This document shows positions 36,868 to 46,205 of a stretch of 64,000 nucleotides of DNA, one piece after another (positions within the stretch are counted from its first letter, which is position 1; each line of letters starts with the position of its first letter). A program made the position numbers and the translations under genes. The stretch lies in the NCBI RefSeq assembly GCF_030711405.1, contig NZ_JAULSI010000026.1, positions 1 through 64,000 of the forward strand. The letters run 5' to 3'. The notes below the pieces were generated by a model. It was not told the origin of the DNA. It did no database searches and was given only the letters and a program-made list of their open reading frames with translations. Origin of the DNA: Massilia brevitalea. GTDB taxonomy: Bacteria; Pseudomonadota; Gammaproteobacteria; Burkholderiales; Burkholderiaceae_D.

Positions 36868-38265
36868 ATGACTTCACAATTCTCCAAGAAAGCCGAGGCC
36901 TGGTCGGCGCGCTTCTCCGAACCCGTCTCCGATCTCGTCAAGCGCTACACCGCGTCCGTGTTCTTCGACAAGCGCCTGGCCCTGTTCGACATCCAGGGTT
37001 CGCTCGCGCACGCCGAGATGCTGGCCGCGCAAGGCATCATCAGCCAGGAAGACCGTGCCGAGATCGAGCGCGGCATGGCGCAGATCCGCGGCGAGATCGA
37101 GGCCGGCAGCTTCGAGTGGCTGCTCGATCTGGAGGATGTGCACCTGAACATCGAGAAGCGCCTGACCGAACTGGTCGGCGACGCCGGCAAGCGCCTGCAC
37201 ACCGGCCGCTCGCGCAACGACCAGGTGGCCACCGATATCCGCCTGTACGTGCGCGCCGCCATCGACGACGTGCTGGCCCTGCTGAACGGCCTGCGCAGCG
37301 CCCTGACGGACCTGGCCGAGCGCCACTTCGACACCATCATGCCGGGCTTCACCCATTTGCAAGTGGCCCAACCCATCACCTTCGGCCACCACATGCTGGC
37401 CTACGTGGAAATGTTCGGGCGCGATGCCGAGCGCATGATCGACGCGCGCCGCCGCGTGAACCGCCTGCCGCTCGGCGCCGCCGCCCTGGCCGGCACCACC
37501 TTCCCGATCGACCGCCTGCGCGTGGCGCAGAACCTGGGCTTCGAGGACGTGTGCCACAACTCGCTGGACGCCGTCTCCGACCGCGACTTCGCAATTGAAT
37601 TCACGGCTGCAAGCTCGCTGATCATGATGCACGTGTCGCGCATGTCGGAAGAACTGGTCATGTGGATGAGCCCGCGCATCGGCTTCATCGACATCGCCGA
37701 CCGCTTCTGCACCGGCTCGTCGATCATGCCGCAAAAGAAAAACCCGGACGTGCCGGAACTCGCACGCGGCAAGACCGGCCGCGTGTATGGCCACCTGGCG
37801 TCCTTGCTGACCCTGATGAAAGGCCAGCCGCTGGCCTACAACAAGGACAACCAGGAAGACAAGGAACCGCTGTTCGACACCGTCGACACCGTGCTCGACA
37901 CGCTGCGCATCTTCACCGACATGGCCGGTGGCATCACCGTGAAAGCCGAGAACATGCGCGCTGCCGCGCTGCAGGGGTATGCGACGGCGACCGACCTGGC
38001 CGATTACCTGGTCAAGAAGGGCCTGCCGTTCCGCGACGCGCACGAAGCCGTGGCGCATGCGGTGCGTGCCTGCGATGTGGCTGGGGTGGATTTGTCGGAG
38101 ATGTCGCTGGAGACGCTGCAGGGCTTTTCGCCGCTGATCGGGGATGAGGTGTTTGCGGTGCTGACGCTGGAAGGCTCGGTGGCGGCGCGTGATCACGTGG
38201 GCGGCACGGCGCCGAACCAGGTGAAGAAGGCAATTGAGCGCGTGCGCGGGCAGTTGAAGGACTGA
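36868..38265 (+). CDS. argH: Argininosuccinate lyase
   Basis: Last enzyme of arginine biosynthesis, splitting argininosuccinate into arginine and fumarate; 465 residues, a homotetramer of the fumarase/aspartase superfamily. The superfamily signature [12 protein letters not shown] is at about 283-294 with the catalytic serine loop, and [13 protein letters not shown] (about 111-123) and [14 protein letters not shown] are further family marks. A TATAAT box (36836-36841) lies 27 bases before the ATG. No other arg gene is in the window. An intergenic region with repeats follows. Confidence 0.97.
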   Translation: MTSQFSKKAEAWSARFSEPVSDLVKRYTASVFFDKRLALFDIQGSLAHAEMLAAQGIISQEDRAEIERGMAQIRGEIEAGSFEWLLDLEDVHLNIEKRLTELVGDAGKRLHTGRSRNDQVATDIRLYVRAAIDDVLALLNGLRSALTDLAERHFDTIMPGFTHLQVAQPITFGHHMLAYVEMFGRDAERMIDARRRVNRLPLGAAALAGTTFPIDRLRVAQNLGFEDVCHNSLDAVSDRDFAIEFTAASSLIMMHVSRMSEELVMWMSPRIGFIDIADRFCTGSSIMPQKKNPDVPELARGKTGRVYGHLASLLTLMKGQPLAYNKDNQEDKEPLFDTVDTVLDTLRIFTDMAGGITVKAENMRAAALQGYATATDLADYLVKKGLPFRDAHEAVAHAVRACDVAGVDLSEMSLETLQGFSPLIGDEVFAVLTLEGSVAARDHVGGTAPNQVKKAIERVRGQLKD

Positions 38266-38323
38266 TCACAGCTTACGGGCCGGCGACGTATTCCGTGGGT
38301 CGATGATGGGCCGGTGACGTATC

Positions 38324-38530
38324 CCGTACGGTGGGCACCCCGTGCCCACGCGGTGACGTGCGCATCGCTTGGACTCGTACCGGTAAACGTCGCTCGGACC
38401 GCTTCACTGTGCCGGGATTCAAAAGCATCGAATCGGATGGCGACTGGCGGATACCTCGCGAGCGACACCTTGCTGCCGCCGTCCGATTCATACGCACGTA
38501 ACCGCGTGGGCACTTCGTGCCCACCGTACG
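38324..38530. repeat. Pair of inverted palindromic repeats (composite, about 207 bp)
   Basis: Left copy 38324-38353 (CCGTACGGTGGGCAC-CCC-GTGCCCACGCGG) and right copy 38503-38530 (CGCGTGGGCAC-TTC-GTGCCCACCGTACG) in opposite orientation, 149 bp apart. A half copy (GTGCCCACGCG) follows at about 38570, again behind TGGAAC as in the other pairs. They fill the 391-base gap between argH and amj; I see no gene or clear promoter there. Confidence 0.75.
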
Positions 38531-38656
38531 AACGCGACGGCGCCGTAGTCGTTGTGGAACGATCCTTGTGCCCACGCGATCGAAGCGCGCAATCTCTGGT
38601 TGCCGCGCAATCAGTTCGGTGTCAGCATGCATGCTTGACAACAACATCAAACAAGC

Positions 38657-39460
38657 ATGGACGCCCAGCTCTGGCTGATCTGTTTCCTTACCTTCGTCAT
38701 CCACCTGATCGGCACCCTCGCCTACTCGGTGCGCATTGCCGGCGTGCGCACGCGGCGCATTGCGGTGTCGTTTGCCCTGTTCAGCATCCTGGTGCTGGTC
38801 TCGCGCACTTCGAATTCCTTCCTCGGGCCTTTCCTGGCCAAGCGGGTCGAATCGAACCTGGCCGGCACCATGGCCACGCACCTGCTGTCGGACTTCCGCT
38901 GGCTATTGGTGTCCGCCTCGCTGGCGACGATTGCCGGTGCGCTGTTGATTCCAACCTTCCAGCGCGTGTTCTGCCGCGCCGTCGAGCACTTCCAGGTGCA
39001 CCGCTCGGTGCCGAAGCTTATCCTGCATGGTTTCTTCAAGGGCGGCCTCTCGTACATCCGGCACTCGGCCACGCTGCCATCCGCGCCACAGGTAAGCAAG
39101 CCAACGAAAACGGGCGCGGTATCGTGGTCCATCCTGCTGCTGAACGTCGGCGCCGCCGCGCTCTGGACCGTGGGCGTGTTCGCCGCCCTGTACGCCGGCG
39201 CGCTCGACCCGGCGGTGCGCGTCACATCGAGCACCCTGTCCTCGATCATCAACGGCGGCGCCACCATCATGATGGCCGTCTTCATCGACCCGCATTTGTC
39301 CGGCATGACCGACGATGTGGTCGAAGGCAAGCTCGACGAAGCGGAGTTCCGCCAGGGCATCGTGTGGCTGGTGGGCAGCCGCCTGGCCGGCACCTTGCTG
39401 GCGCAATTGCTGCTGGTGCCGTCGGCCATGGTCATCGTCTACGTGGCGCGGATCATTTGA
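38657..39460 (+). CDS. amj: Lipid II flippase Amj
   Basis: A 267-residue inner-membrane protein of the Amj (DUF2837) family, an alternative to MurJ that flips undecaprenyl-linked peptidoglycan precursor across the membrane. Six or more membrane helices are visible; marks include LVLVSRTSNSFLGPFLAKRVE, NGGATIMMAVFIDPHLSGMTDDV and the closing LAQLLLVPSAMVIVYVARII region. Amj was first described in Bacillus subtilis and the related YdaH-type proteins occur in many proteobacteria. Length fits. No ribosome-binding site is obvious. No peptidoglycan genes are adjacent. Confidence 0.87.
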   Translation: MDAQLWLICFLTFVIHLIGTLAYSVRIAGVRTRRIAVSFALFSILVLVSRTSNSFLGPFLAKRVESNLAGTMATHLLSDFRWLLVSASLATIAGALLIPTFQRVFCRAVEHFQVHRSVPKLILHGFFKGGLSYIRHSATLPSAPQVSKPTKTGAVSWSILLLNVGAAALWTVGVFAALYAGALDPAVRVTSSTLSSIINGGATIMMAVFIDPHLSGMTDDVVEGKLDEAEFRQGIVWLVGSRLAGTLLAQLLLVPSAMVIVYVARII

Positions 39461-39534
39461 AGCAAGGCAAGGCCGCGCACGCTTCTCCGGCATCTGGCTA
39501 GAATCTCTCTCAAGCCATATCGCAAGGGAATCAC

Positions 39535-39762
39535 ATGCATCGCTACAAAAACATCAGCGGCGAATCCGGTGTCGTTGCCTACGACATCGGCCGCCGTTCG
39601 ATCACCGTGGAATTCCACAGCGGCGAGCGCTACCTCTACACCGACGAGAGCGCCGGCGCCGACAACATCACCGAAATGCAGCGCCTGGCCACGCTCGGCA
39701 GTGGCCTCTCGACCTACATCAGCCAGATCGTGCGCGAGCGCTATGCGCAAAAACTGAATTGA
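39535..39762 (+). CDS. Small protein, KTSC-like domain
   Basis: A 75-residue protein. The pattern SGVVAYDIGRRSITVEFHSG, then RYLYTDES, and STYISQIVRERYAQ resembles the KTSC domain (beta-strands then a helix ending in IRxxY), though the Lys-Thr-Ser-Cys motif itself is missing. AAGGGAA lies five bases before the ATG. It is followed ten bases later by the HAD phosphatase gene, so the two are probably co-transcribed. Function unknown. Confidence 0.72.
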   Translation: MHRYKNISGESGVVAYDIGRRSITVEFHSGERYLYTDESAGADNITEMQRLATLGSGLSTYISQIVRERYAQKLN

Positions 39763-39772
39763 ACTGGTAACC

Positions 39773-40444
39773 ATGAAACTCGACACCCTGCCCGACCGCA
39801 GCTACGCCGTTTTCCTGTTCGACATGGACGGCACCCTGCTCACCTCGATCCGCTCCGCCGAACGCGTCTGGTCCACCTGGGCCCAGCGCCACGGCCTGGA
39901 CGTGGATAAATTCCTGCCAACCCTGCACGGCAAGCGCACCCACGACACCATCAGCCAGCTGAAACTGCCCGGCGTCGACCCGATTGCCGAAGCCGCCTGG
40001 ATCACCGCCGCCGAAATCGAGGACGTGGCCGACATCGAAGCCATCGAAGGCGCCGCCGCTTTCCTCTCCAGCCTGCCGCCCGAGCGCTGGGGCATCGTCA
40101 CCTCGGCGCCGCGCAAGCTGGCCGAGGCGCGCCTGGCCGCGGCCGGCCTGCCCTCGCACCGGCTGCTGGTGGCGGCCGAGGACGTCGAGCACGGCAAGCC
40201 GGCGCCCGACCCTTTCCTGCTCGGCGCGCGCAAGCTCGATGCCGCCCCGGCCGACTGCCTGGTGTTCGAAGACACGCAAACCGGCCTGCGCTCGGCGGAA
40301 GCGGCCGGCATGGACGCCATCGTCGTCACCCTGACCCACGCGCATCCGATGGAAACCACCGTTCCCGCCATCCTCGACTACGCCGACCTGCAGGCGCAGA
40401 CCAGCCCAGACGGCCAGCTGCGCGTGCTGCGCAAGGCTGCCTGA
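39773..40444 (+). CDS. HAD family sugar-phosphate/glycerol-phosphate phosphatase
   Basis: A 223-residue haloacid-dehalogenase-type phosphatase, subfamily IA. Motif I is FDMDGT with D17 nucleophile and D19 acid; motif II is the T in GIVTSAP; motif III is the Lys in HGKPAPDPF; motif IV is VFEDTQTGLRSAEAAG. The cap domain is helical (about 22-90). Overall it is like the GPP/YfbT-type enzymes acting on glycerol-3-phosphate or hexose phosphates; the natural substrate is not determined. Its stop codon abuts the stop of the convergent TMEM175 gene with no space between. Confidence 0.88.
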   Translation: MKLDTLPDRSYAVFLFDMDGTLLTSIRSAERVWSTWAQRHGLDVDKFLPTLHGKRTHDTISQLKLPGVDPIAEAAWITAAEIEDVADIEAIEGAAAFLSSLPPERWGIVTSAPRKLAEARLAAAGLPSHRLLVAAEDVEHGKPAPDPFLLGARKLDAAPADCLVFEDTQTGLRSAEAAGMDAIVVTLTHAHPMETTVPAILDYADLQAQTSPDGQLRVLRKAA

Positions 40445-41043
<599 letters not shown>

Positions 41044-41047
<4 letters not shown>

Positions 41048-41736
41048 GGCGCCACCAGCTGCGCCGCCGGTTCCGGACGCCACACGTGGAAGGCCAGGAT
41101 CGCCACCGGCAGCGCCAGCATCACGAAGCCCAGCGCCAGGTAGGCAAACGCCGCAGCGGCGCAGCCCAGGGCAAAGGCCAGCACCGGCCAGAAGAACTTG
41201 GCGCAGCGTGCGGCGGTGGCGGCGTCCGCCGCACCGCGCAGGCGGTCGACCGTATCGATGACGAGCTGGGTCACGTTCCCGGTCATCATCGAGGTCGGCG
41301 CCAGGTGGGTCAGCAGCAGCTTGCTGGCTGCGCTGTGCGCCCCCATCGCCGCCGTGCCGAGCAGCCCGGCCGCCATCGCCAGCGCACCGACGTGCTTGCC
41401 GATTGGCTCGGCCAGCATGCCGCACACCATGAAGCCGAGCAGCAGCACCAGCTGCAGCAGATACACCGGCCGCGTGGCCGCCGTGCCGCGCCCCTCGCAG
41501 CGCGCCACCAGCAGGCGGCAGGCCGCCACGCCGAGGATGAACGCCGGGAAGGCGAGCAGTTTCAGCAGCGATGGCGTTTGCGTCGGGTCGGCCAGCGACA
41601 CCGCGATCAACACGAAGTTGCCGGTCACGTGGGCCGTGAACAGCCCGAACAGGGCGATGAAGCCGAAGGTGTCGACGTAGCCGGCCAAAAAGCCCATGCT
41701 GGCGCCTTGCAGGCGCTGGAATTGTGGGGTCGTCAT
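41044..41736 (-). CDS. YoaK/DUF1275 family membrane protein
   Basis: A 230-residue inner-membrane protein of the DUF1275 (YoaK) family with about six helices. Family marks: GFLAGYVDTFGFIALFGLF, AHVTGNFVLI, and the internal repeat THLAPTSMMTGNVTQLVID. Function not known; members are often near detoxification or redox genes. The chosen ATG follows the end of the amidohydrolase gene by two bases, which with the overlap downstream makes amidohydrolase, DUF1275 and TMEM175 one transcription unit. The upstream 68 in-frame codons belong to the amidohydrolase region in another frame. Confidence 0.87.
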
Positions 41737-41738
41737 GA

Positions 41739-43619
41739 TCAGAACGCGAAGCAGCTGCAACCAAAGGCGCCCCAGAAGCCGCCGAAGTCCGATACCGGCA
41801 CATTCGACTTGCGCGCGCGGTCGTGCGAGTGGGCGTGCACGCCGCAAGGGCCGCTGCACTGGTGCGGCATGGCGATTGCCGGCTGCTGTTGCGGCTCGGC
41901 GCGGCGCCAGTGGCCCGCCACCTTTTGTACCGGCGACCATTCCGGCAGCACCGGGATCGGCGCCGGCCCGTGGCCGGTGAACTCGGCCGCGCCATACACC
42001 ACCTTGCCGCCAACGACCGTCAGCACCGACTCGATGGCCTTGATGTCGTCTTCCGGCACAGTGAAGAAATCGTTCGACAGCACAGCCAGGTCGGCCAGCA
42101 TGCCTTCCTGGATGCGCCCCTTGCGGCCCTGTTCATTCGAGAACCATGCGCTGCCCGCGGTCCAGAGTTCGAGCGCGGTTTCGCGTGGCAGGTAACCATT
42201 GTCGCCATACAGCGGCAAGCCGCCGACGGTGCGCCCGGTCACCAGCCAGTACAGCGCCGTCCACGGGTTGTAGCTGGCCACGCGGGTGGCGTCGGTACCG
42301 GCGCCGACCGGCACGCCGCTTGCCAGCATCTGCTTGATTGGCGGCGTGGCGCGCGCGGCGTCCTTGCCGTAGCGGTCGACAAAATACTCGCCCTGGAAGG
42401 CCATGCGGTGCTGGATCGCGATGCCGCCGCCGAGTGCGCGTACGCGTTCTATGCTGCGCTCGCTGATGGTCTCGCAATGGTCGAACATCCAGTGCAGGCC
42501 GTCGAAGGGAATCTCGCGGTTCACCTTCTCGAAGACGTCGAGCATGCGCGTGATCGATTCCTCGTAGGTGGCGTGCAGGCGGAAAGGCCAGCGGCTGGCC
42601 ACCAGGTGGCGCACCACCTTTTCCAGCTCGTCTTCCATGCCGGCCGCCAGTTCCGGGCGCGGCTCCAGGAAGTCCTCGAAGTCGGCCGCCGAGAACACCA
42701 GCATCTCGCCGGCGCCGTTGTGGCGGTAGTAGTCGCTGCCCTGCCCCGGCGTCACCATGTCGGTCCAGCGCTGGAAGTCTTCCAGTTCGCCGCCCTTGTT
42801 CTGGGTGAACAGGTTGTAGGCGATGCGGATGGTCAGCTGTTCCTCGCGGTCGAGCTGCTCGACGACGGCGTAGTCGTTGGGGAAGTTCTGGAAGCCGCCG
42901 CCGGCGTCGATGGCGCTGGTGATGCCGAGGCGGTTCAGCTCGCGCATGAACTGGCGCGTGGAGTTCACCTGCAAGTCGAGCGGCAGCGCCGGGCCCTTGG
43001 CCAGGGTGGCGTACAGGATCATCGCGTTCGGGCGCGCGATCAGCATGCCGGTGGGGTTGCCGGCGGCGTCGCGCTGGATCTCGCCGCCCGGCGGATTCGG
43101 CGTGTCCCTGGTGTAGCCGACGGCGCGCAGGGCGGCGCGGTTCAGCAGCGCGCGGTCGTACAGGTGCAGGATGAAGACCGGCGTGTCGGGCGCGGCGGCG
43201 TTGATCTCGTCCAGGGTCGGCAGGCGGCGCTCGGCAAACTGGAACTCGCTCCAGCCCCCCACCACGCGCACCCATTGCGGGTTTGGCGTGCGGTCGGCCT
43301 GGTCCTTCAGCATGCGCAGCGCGTCGCTAAGGGACGGCACGCCTTCCCAGCGCAGCTCCAGGTTGTAGTTCAGCCCACCGCGGATCAGGTGCAGGTGCGA
43401 ATCGTTCAGGCCGGGGACCACGGTGCGGCCGTTCAGGTCGATCACCTGGCTGCCCGCTTCGCGATAACGCATCACGTGCTCGACATCGCCGACGGCGAGG
43501 AAGCGGCCGTCCTGCATGGCCACTGCGGTGGCTTGCGGCTGCTCGCGGTCGAGGGTGGCGAAGCGGCCGTTGATGAGGATGAGGGGCGCCGCGGCGCGTG
43601 GAGTGGACTGTGCTTGCAT
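41739..43619 (-). CDS. Amidohydrolase family 3 protein with Cys/His-rich tail
   Basis: A 626-residue metal-dependent hydrolase of the YtcJ-like amidohydrolase 3 group. Metal ligands are visible in GLNDSHLHLIRGG (HxH), RLHATYEESI, MFDHCETIS and the C-terminal GAGTDATR aspartate. The N-terminal beta part starts with LILINGRFATLDRE. No signal peptide. AGGAGC lies six bases before the ATG. The last 45 residues are odd: HQCSGPCGVHAHSHDRA and a final FGCSCFAF, which suggests an extra metal-binding or lipidation-like feature. It follows an isochorismatase-type hydrolase and an XapX protein, a group that recurs in proteobacteria without known substrate. Confidence 0.87.
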   Translation of the reverse strand: MQAQSTPRAAAPLILINGRFATLDREQPQATAVAMQDGRFLAVGDVEHVMRYREAGSQVIDLNGRTVVPGLNDSHLHLIRGGLNYNLELRWEGVPSLSDALRMLKDQADRTPNPQWVRVVGGWSEFQFAERRLPTLDEINAAAPDTPVFILHLYDRALLNRAALRAVGYTRDTPNPPGGEIQRDAAGNPTGMLIARPNAMILYATLAKGPALPLDLQVNSTRQFMRELNRLGITSAIDAGGGFQNFPNDYAVVEQLDREEQLTIRIAYNLFTQNKGGELEDFQRWTDMVTPGQGSDYYRHNGAGEMLVFSAADFEDFLEPRPELAAGMEDELEKVVRHLVASRWPFRLHATYEESITRMLDVFEKVNREIPFDGLHWMFDHCETISERSIERVRALGGGIAIQHRMAFQGEYFVDRYGKDAARATPPIKQMLASGVPVGAGTDATRVASYNPWTALYWLVTGRTVGGLPLYGDNGYLPRETALELWTAGSAWFSNEQGRKGRIQEGMLADLAVLSNDFFTVPEDDIKAIESVLTVVGGKVVYGAAEFTGHGPAPIPVLPEWSPVQKVAGHWRRAEPQQQPAIAMPHQCSGPCGVHAHSHDRARKSNVPVSDFGGFWGAFGCSCFAF

Positions 43620-43726
43620 TGCTGCTCCTGTCGCCGGGCGCTGGCCGGCACGATGGTGGTGACGAGACGGTCCGCCCTCATGGCGGACCGGATCGGCTAT
43701 GGCTTGGTATGTCGCCGCTGCGGCGT

Positions 43727-44416
43727 TCAGTGCGTGGCGGGGACCGGCGCCAGCACTTCGTTCTGGCCCTGGTTGCGTGCCGCAGCCTTGTGCACCATCG
43801 TGTAGGCGTAGTCGACGCCCATGCCGTAGGCGCCCGAGTGCTCGCGCACGATGTCCATCACGGCGTTGTAGGTGTCGCGGTGGGCCCAGTCGCGCTGCCA
43901 TTCGAGCAGCACCTGCTGCCAGGTCACCGGGACCACGCCGGCCTGCACCATGCGCTGCATGGCGAAGTCGTGGGCTTCCTTGGTGGTGCCGCCCGAGGCG
44001 TCGGCCACCATGTAGATTTCGTAGTCGCCTTCGAGCATGGCGCACAGGGCGAAGGTGGTGTTGCAGACTTCGGTCCACAGGCCGGCCACGATGACCTTCT
44101 TGCGGCCGTTGGCCTTCAGTGCGTCGCGCACCTTCTGGTCGTCCCAGGAATTCATCGAGGTGCGTTCCAGGATCGGCTGGCCGGGGAAGACGTCCAGGAT
44201 TTCCGGGTAGGTCTTGCCGGAGAAGGAATCGGTTTCCACGGTGGTGATGGTGGTCGGGATGCCGAAGGCTTTCGCTGCCTTGGCCAGGCCGACCACGTTG
44301 TTCTTCAGGGTCTGGCGGTCGATCGACTGCACGCCGAAAGCCATCTGCGGCTGGTGGTCGATGATGATCAGCTGCGAGTTTTGCGGGGTCAGGACTTCGA
44401 GTTTGGCGTTGTTCAT
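43727..44416 (-). CDS. Isochorismatase family cysteine hydrolase (YcaC-like)
   Basis: A 229-residue hydrolase with the isochorismatase fold. The Asp-Lys-Cys triad is visible: LIIIDHQPQM (Asp), GRKKVIVAGL (Lys) and WTEVCNTTFALCAML (Cys). Close in pattern to E. coli YcaC, whose substrate is unknown. AAAGGAG lies seven bases before the chosen ATG; an in-frame extension of 48 codons upstream has no coding character. It is followed after 107 bases by the amidohydrolase gene and preceded by the XapX gene. Confidence 0.88.
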   Translation of the reverse strand: MNNAKLEVLTPQNSQLIIIDHQPQMAFGVQSIDRQTLKNNVVGLAKAAKAFGIPTTITTVETDSFSGKTYPEILDVFPGQPILERTSMNSWDDQKVRDALKANGRKKVIVAGLWTEVCNTTFALCAMLEGDYEIYMVADASGGTTKEAHDFAMQRMVQAGVVPVTWQQVLLEWQRDWAHRDTYNAVMDIVREHSGAYGMGVDYAYTMVHKAAARNQGQNEVLAPVPATH

Positions 44417-44477
44417 GGTGTGCTCCTTTGGTATTGTGGTTTGCCGGGTTGTGCCGCGGCGGGTTTGGAAAATTTGG

Positions 44478-44750
44478 TTAGCCTTGACGGGTGTCTTCGG
44501 CTTCGGTCTTGACGTTGGCCTTGTTGCTTGCCACGCCGGTAATCTTGCTTTGGCACTCACTGGCGAACCAGGCTCGGGTGAGCGGAATGCCGTCGATCAC
44601 ACGCTTGGTGATCGGCACCACGTGCTCGCCGACCAGCATGCCCAGCAGGCCGATCAGGGCGATGGCGGGTGGCGCCGGGGAGCGCACATTGATCACACCG
44701 TAGAGCACGCCAGCCAGGATGCCGGCGCCGAAAGAGATCAGGTAGACCAT
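44478..44750 (-). CDS. XapX (DUF1427) small membrane protein
   Basis: A 90-residue protein with two membrane helices (about 3-20 and 28-47) and the family pattern GAGILAGVLYGVINVRSPAPP and IGLLGMLVGEHVVP. The longer than usual C-terminal part (about 50-90) is polar and Lys/Glu-rich. XapX proteins have no settled function. First gene of the XapX-isochorismatase-amidohydrolase-DUF1275-TMEM175 group. GAGGAGCGAACG precedes the ATG. The 254-base gap upstream, up to the divergent hydrolase, shows an AT-rich stretch near 44880-44960 but no defined site. Confidence 0.82.
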   Translation of the reverse strand: MVYLISFGAGILAGVLYGVINVRSPAPPAIALIGLLGMLVGEHVVPITKRVIDGIPLTRAWFASECQSKITGVASNKANVKTEAEDTRQG

Positions 44751-45004
44751 CGTTCGCTCCTCGTTCTGCTGCGTTGATAATGCCGCTACGTTCGGTTATA
44801 TCGTCGAGCGTGCCGGCTGCCGGTATTGCCTGTTTCTCCCTGCATCACCCTTTGTGTGCTGCGATGGAGTTCATTATGCGTGGCTAAAATGAAAACGAAA
44901 AACGGGAAAAATACAGTTGTAAAATCAAGTTTTTCGATGATTGTTTTTGCTGCTGGGCTCGGATTAGCTGCACCTGGTGAAAAGACTTTGACCGTGTTGA
45001 TGAG

Positions 45005-45700
45005 ATGAAGATTCCAATGACTTCCTGTCCGCTTGTTCTGCTCCCAGGGTTCATGCTGGACGAGACCCTGTGGGATGAGGTCGTGCCACTGTTGCAGTGG
45101 CAGGCGCCGGTGCACCGTTTGCCGCTGGGGCCGGGCACGACGACGGACGAGATTGCGCGCAGCATTGCGCGGGCGGCGCTGGAGCGCTTTGTGTTGATTG
45201 GCTTCTCGCTGGGCGGCTATATCGCGCGCAAGGTGGCGGAATTGTTTCCGGATCGGGTGGTGGCGTTGGTGCTGGTTGCCAGTTCGCTCGAGTCCGATAC
45301 CCCCGAGCGGGCCAAGGCGAAGCAGGATGCGATCAGGGCGCTCGACCCTTCCACTTTTCGTGGCCTGAGCATGGGGTCGATTGCGCAGTCGCTGCATCCG
45401 GATCGGCGCGGCGATCGGGAATTGCTAACGCGGGTCAGGGAGATGGGGCACCGGCTCGGTTATGAGGCCCTGGTGGTGCAGTCGGGATTACAGCGCAATG
45501 GGATTGCGGCGGCGTCGTTGCAATGTCCGACGCTGGTGATTGGGGCGGATCAGGATGCCCTGCGCAGCGTGGCCGAGACCAGGGAATTGGCCGGGACGAT
45601 ACCTGGCGCAAGGCTGGAAATGATCAGGCATTCCGGCCACATGCTGCCATTGGAGCAGCCCCATGCATTGACCACTACCATCAAGGCATGGCTTGACTAG
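45005..45700 (+). CDS. Alpha/beta hydrolase
   Basis: A 231-residue single-domain hydrolase of the alpha/beta fold. The nucleophile elbow is IGFSLGGYIARK with Ser at about 62 region; LVLLPGFMLDETLW provides the oxyanion strand, ADQDALR the acid and HSGHMLPLEQP the catalytic His. Similar proteins act on small esters; the substrate cannot be told. ATG codons at 45005 and 45017 are both possible. The upstream region is AT-rich with no clear promoter. It is not coupled to neighbours. Confidence 0.82.
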   Translation: MKIPMTSCPLVLLPGFMLDETLWDEVVPLLQWQAPVHRLPLGPGTTTDEIARSIARAALERFVLIGFSLGGYIARKVAELFPDRVVALVLVASSLESDTPERAKAKQDAIRALDPSTFRGLSMGSIAQSLHPDRRGDRELLTRVREMGHRLGYEALVVQSGLQRNGIAAASLQCPTLVIGADQDALRSVAETRELAGTIPGARLEMIRHSGHMLPLEQPHALTTTIKAWLD

Positions 45701-45865
45701 CTAGAAACGTTGCCATTATTGCATACATTTCATGCATGTATCATATCTCATCAATATGCAACACCCTCCGAAAATTTGACGAAATTGCGTGACAGTTGCC
45801 TTAGCGCAATTTAAGATTGCAGGCCGTTACCACATTTCGGCCGCACGCCTGCACGCGATTCTCCA

Positions 45866-46170
45866 ATGAACAACATCACCAATATCGCCGGCTGGCGAGA
45901 GCGCATCTTTGCCTCCTTGCTGACCGTTGTCCTGGTTGTAGGCGCCATCTCCACCGCTGTTGTGATTCCCTTCCTGGTCCAGAACGGCATGTCGCTGGTC
46001 GCACTTGCCGATGGCTTGGCGCTGGTCTGGATGTTCGGGATCTGGCGCTTCAAGCGGCTGTCGTATGCCACCCGCGTCCTGAACTTCCTGGCGGTAGTCT
46101 ACGTGCTGGCCATCGTCCTGATGCTGTCCGTCGGTTCCGCGAGCCTGAGCTACCTGCTCGGTCCGCCCCC
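45866..46170 (+). pseudogene. Frameshifted N-terminal membrane domain of the GGDEF-EAL protein
   Basis: The frame opened by ATG at 45866 encodes about 100 residues with three or four membrane helices (IFASLLTVVLVVGAISTAVV, then ATRVLNFLAVVYVLAIVLML). At a run of five C (46166-46170) it leaves the coding frame; dropping one C joins it smoothly to LIAAILLNLRSAMIATALGV and the rest of the following gene. The intact protein would be a membrane-bound c-di-GMP enzyme of about 743 residues. A sequencing error, a real mutation or slippage are all possible. Confidence 0.7.
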
Positions 46171-46205
46171 TGATCGCCGCCATCCTGCTGAACCTGCGCT
46201 CCGCC

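Noticed and set aside
43727..44560. Longer start for the isochorismatase-like protein
   Set aside because: The upstream 48 codons have no family similarity and an AAAGGAG site supports the internal ATG.
45705..45790. A regulator site before the c-di-GMP gene (ATACAT/ATGTAT inverted repeat)
   Set aside because: The arms are only six bases long in AT-rich DNA, so chance is likely.
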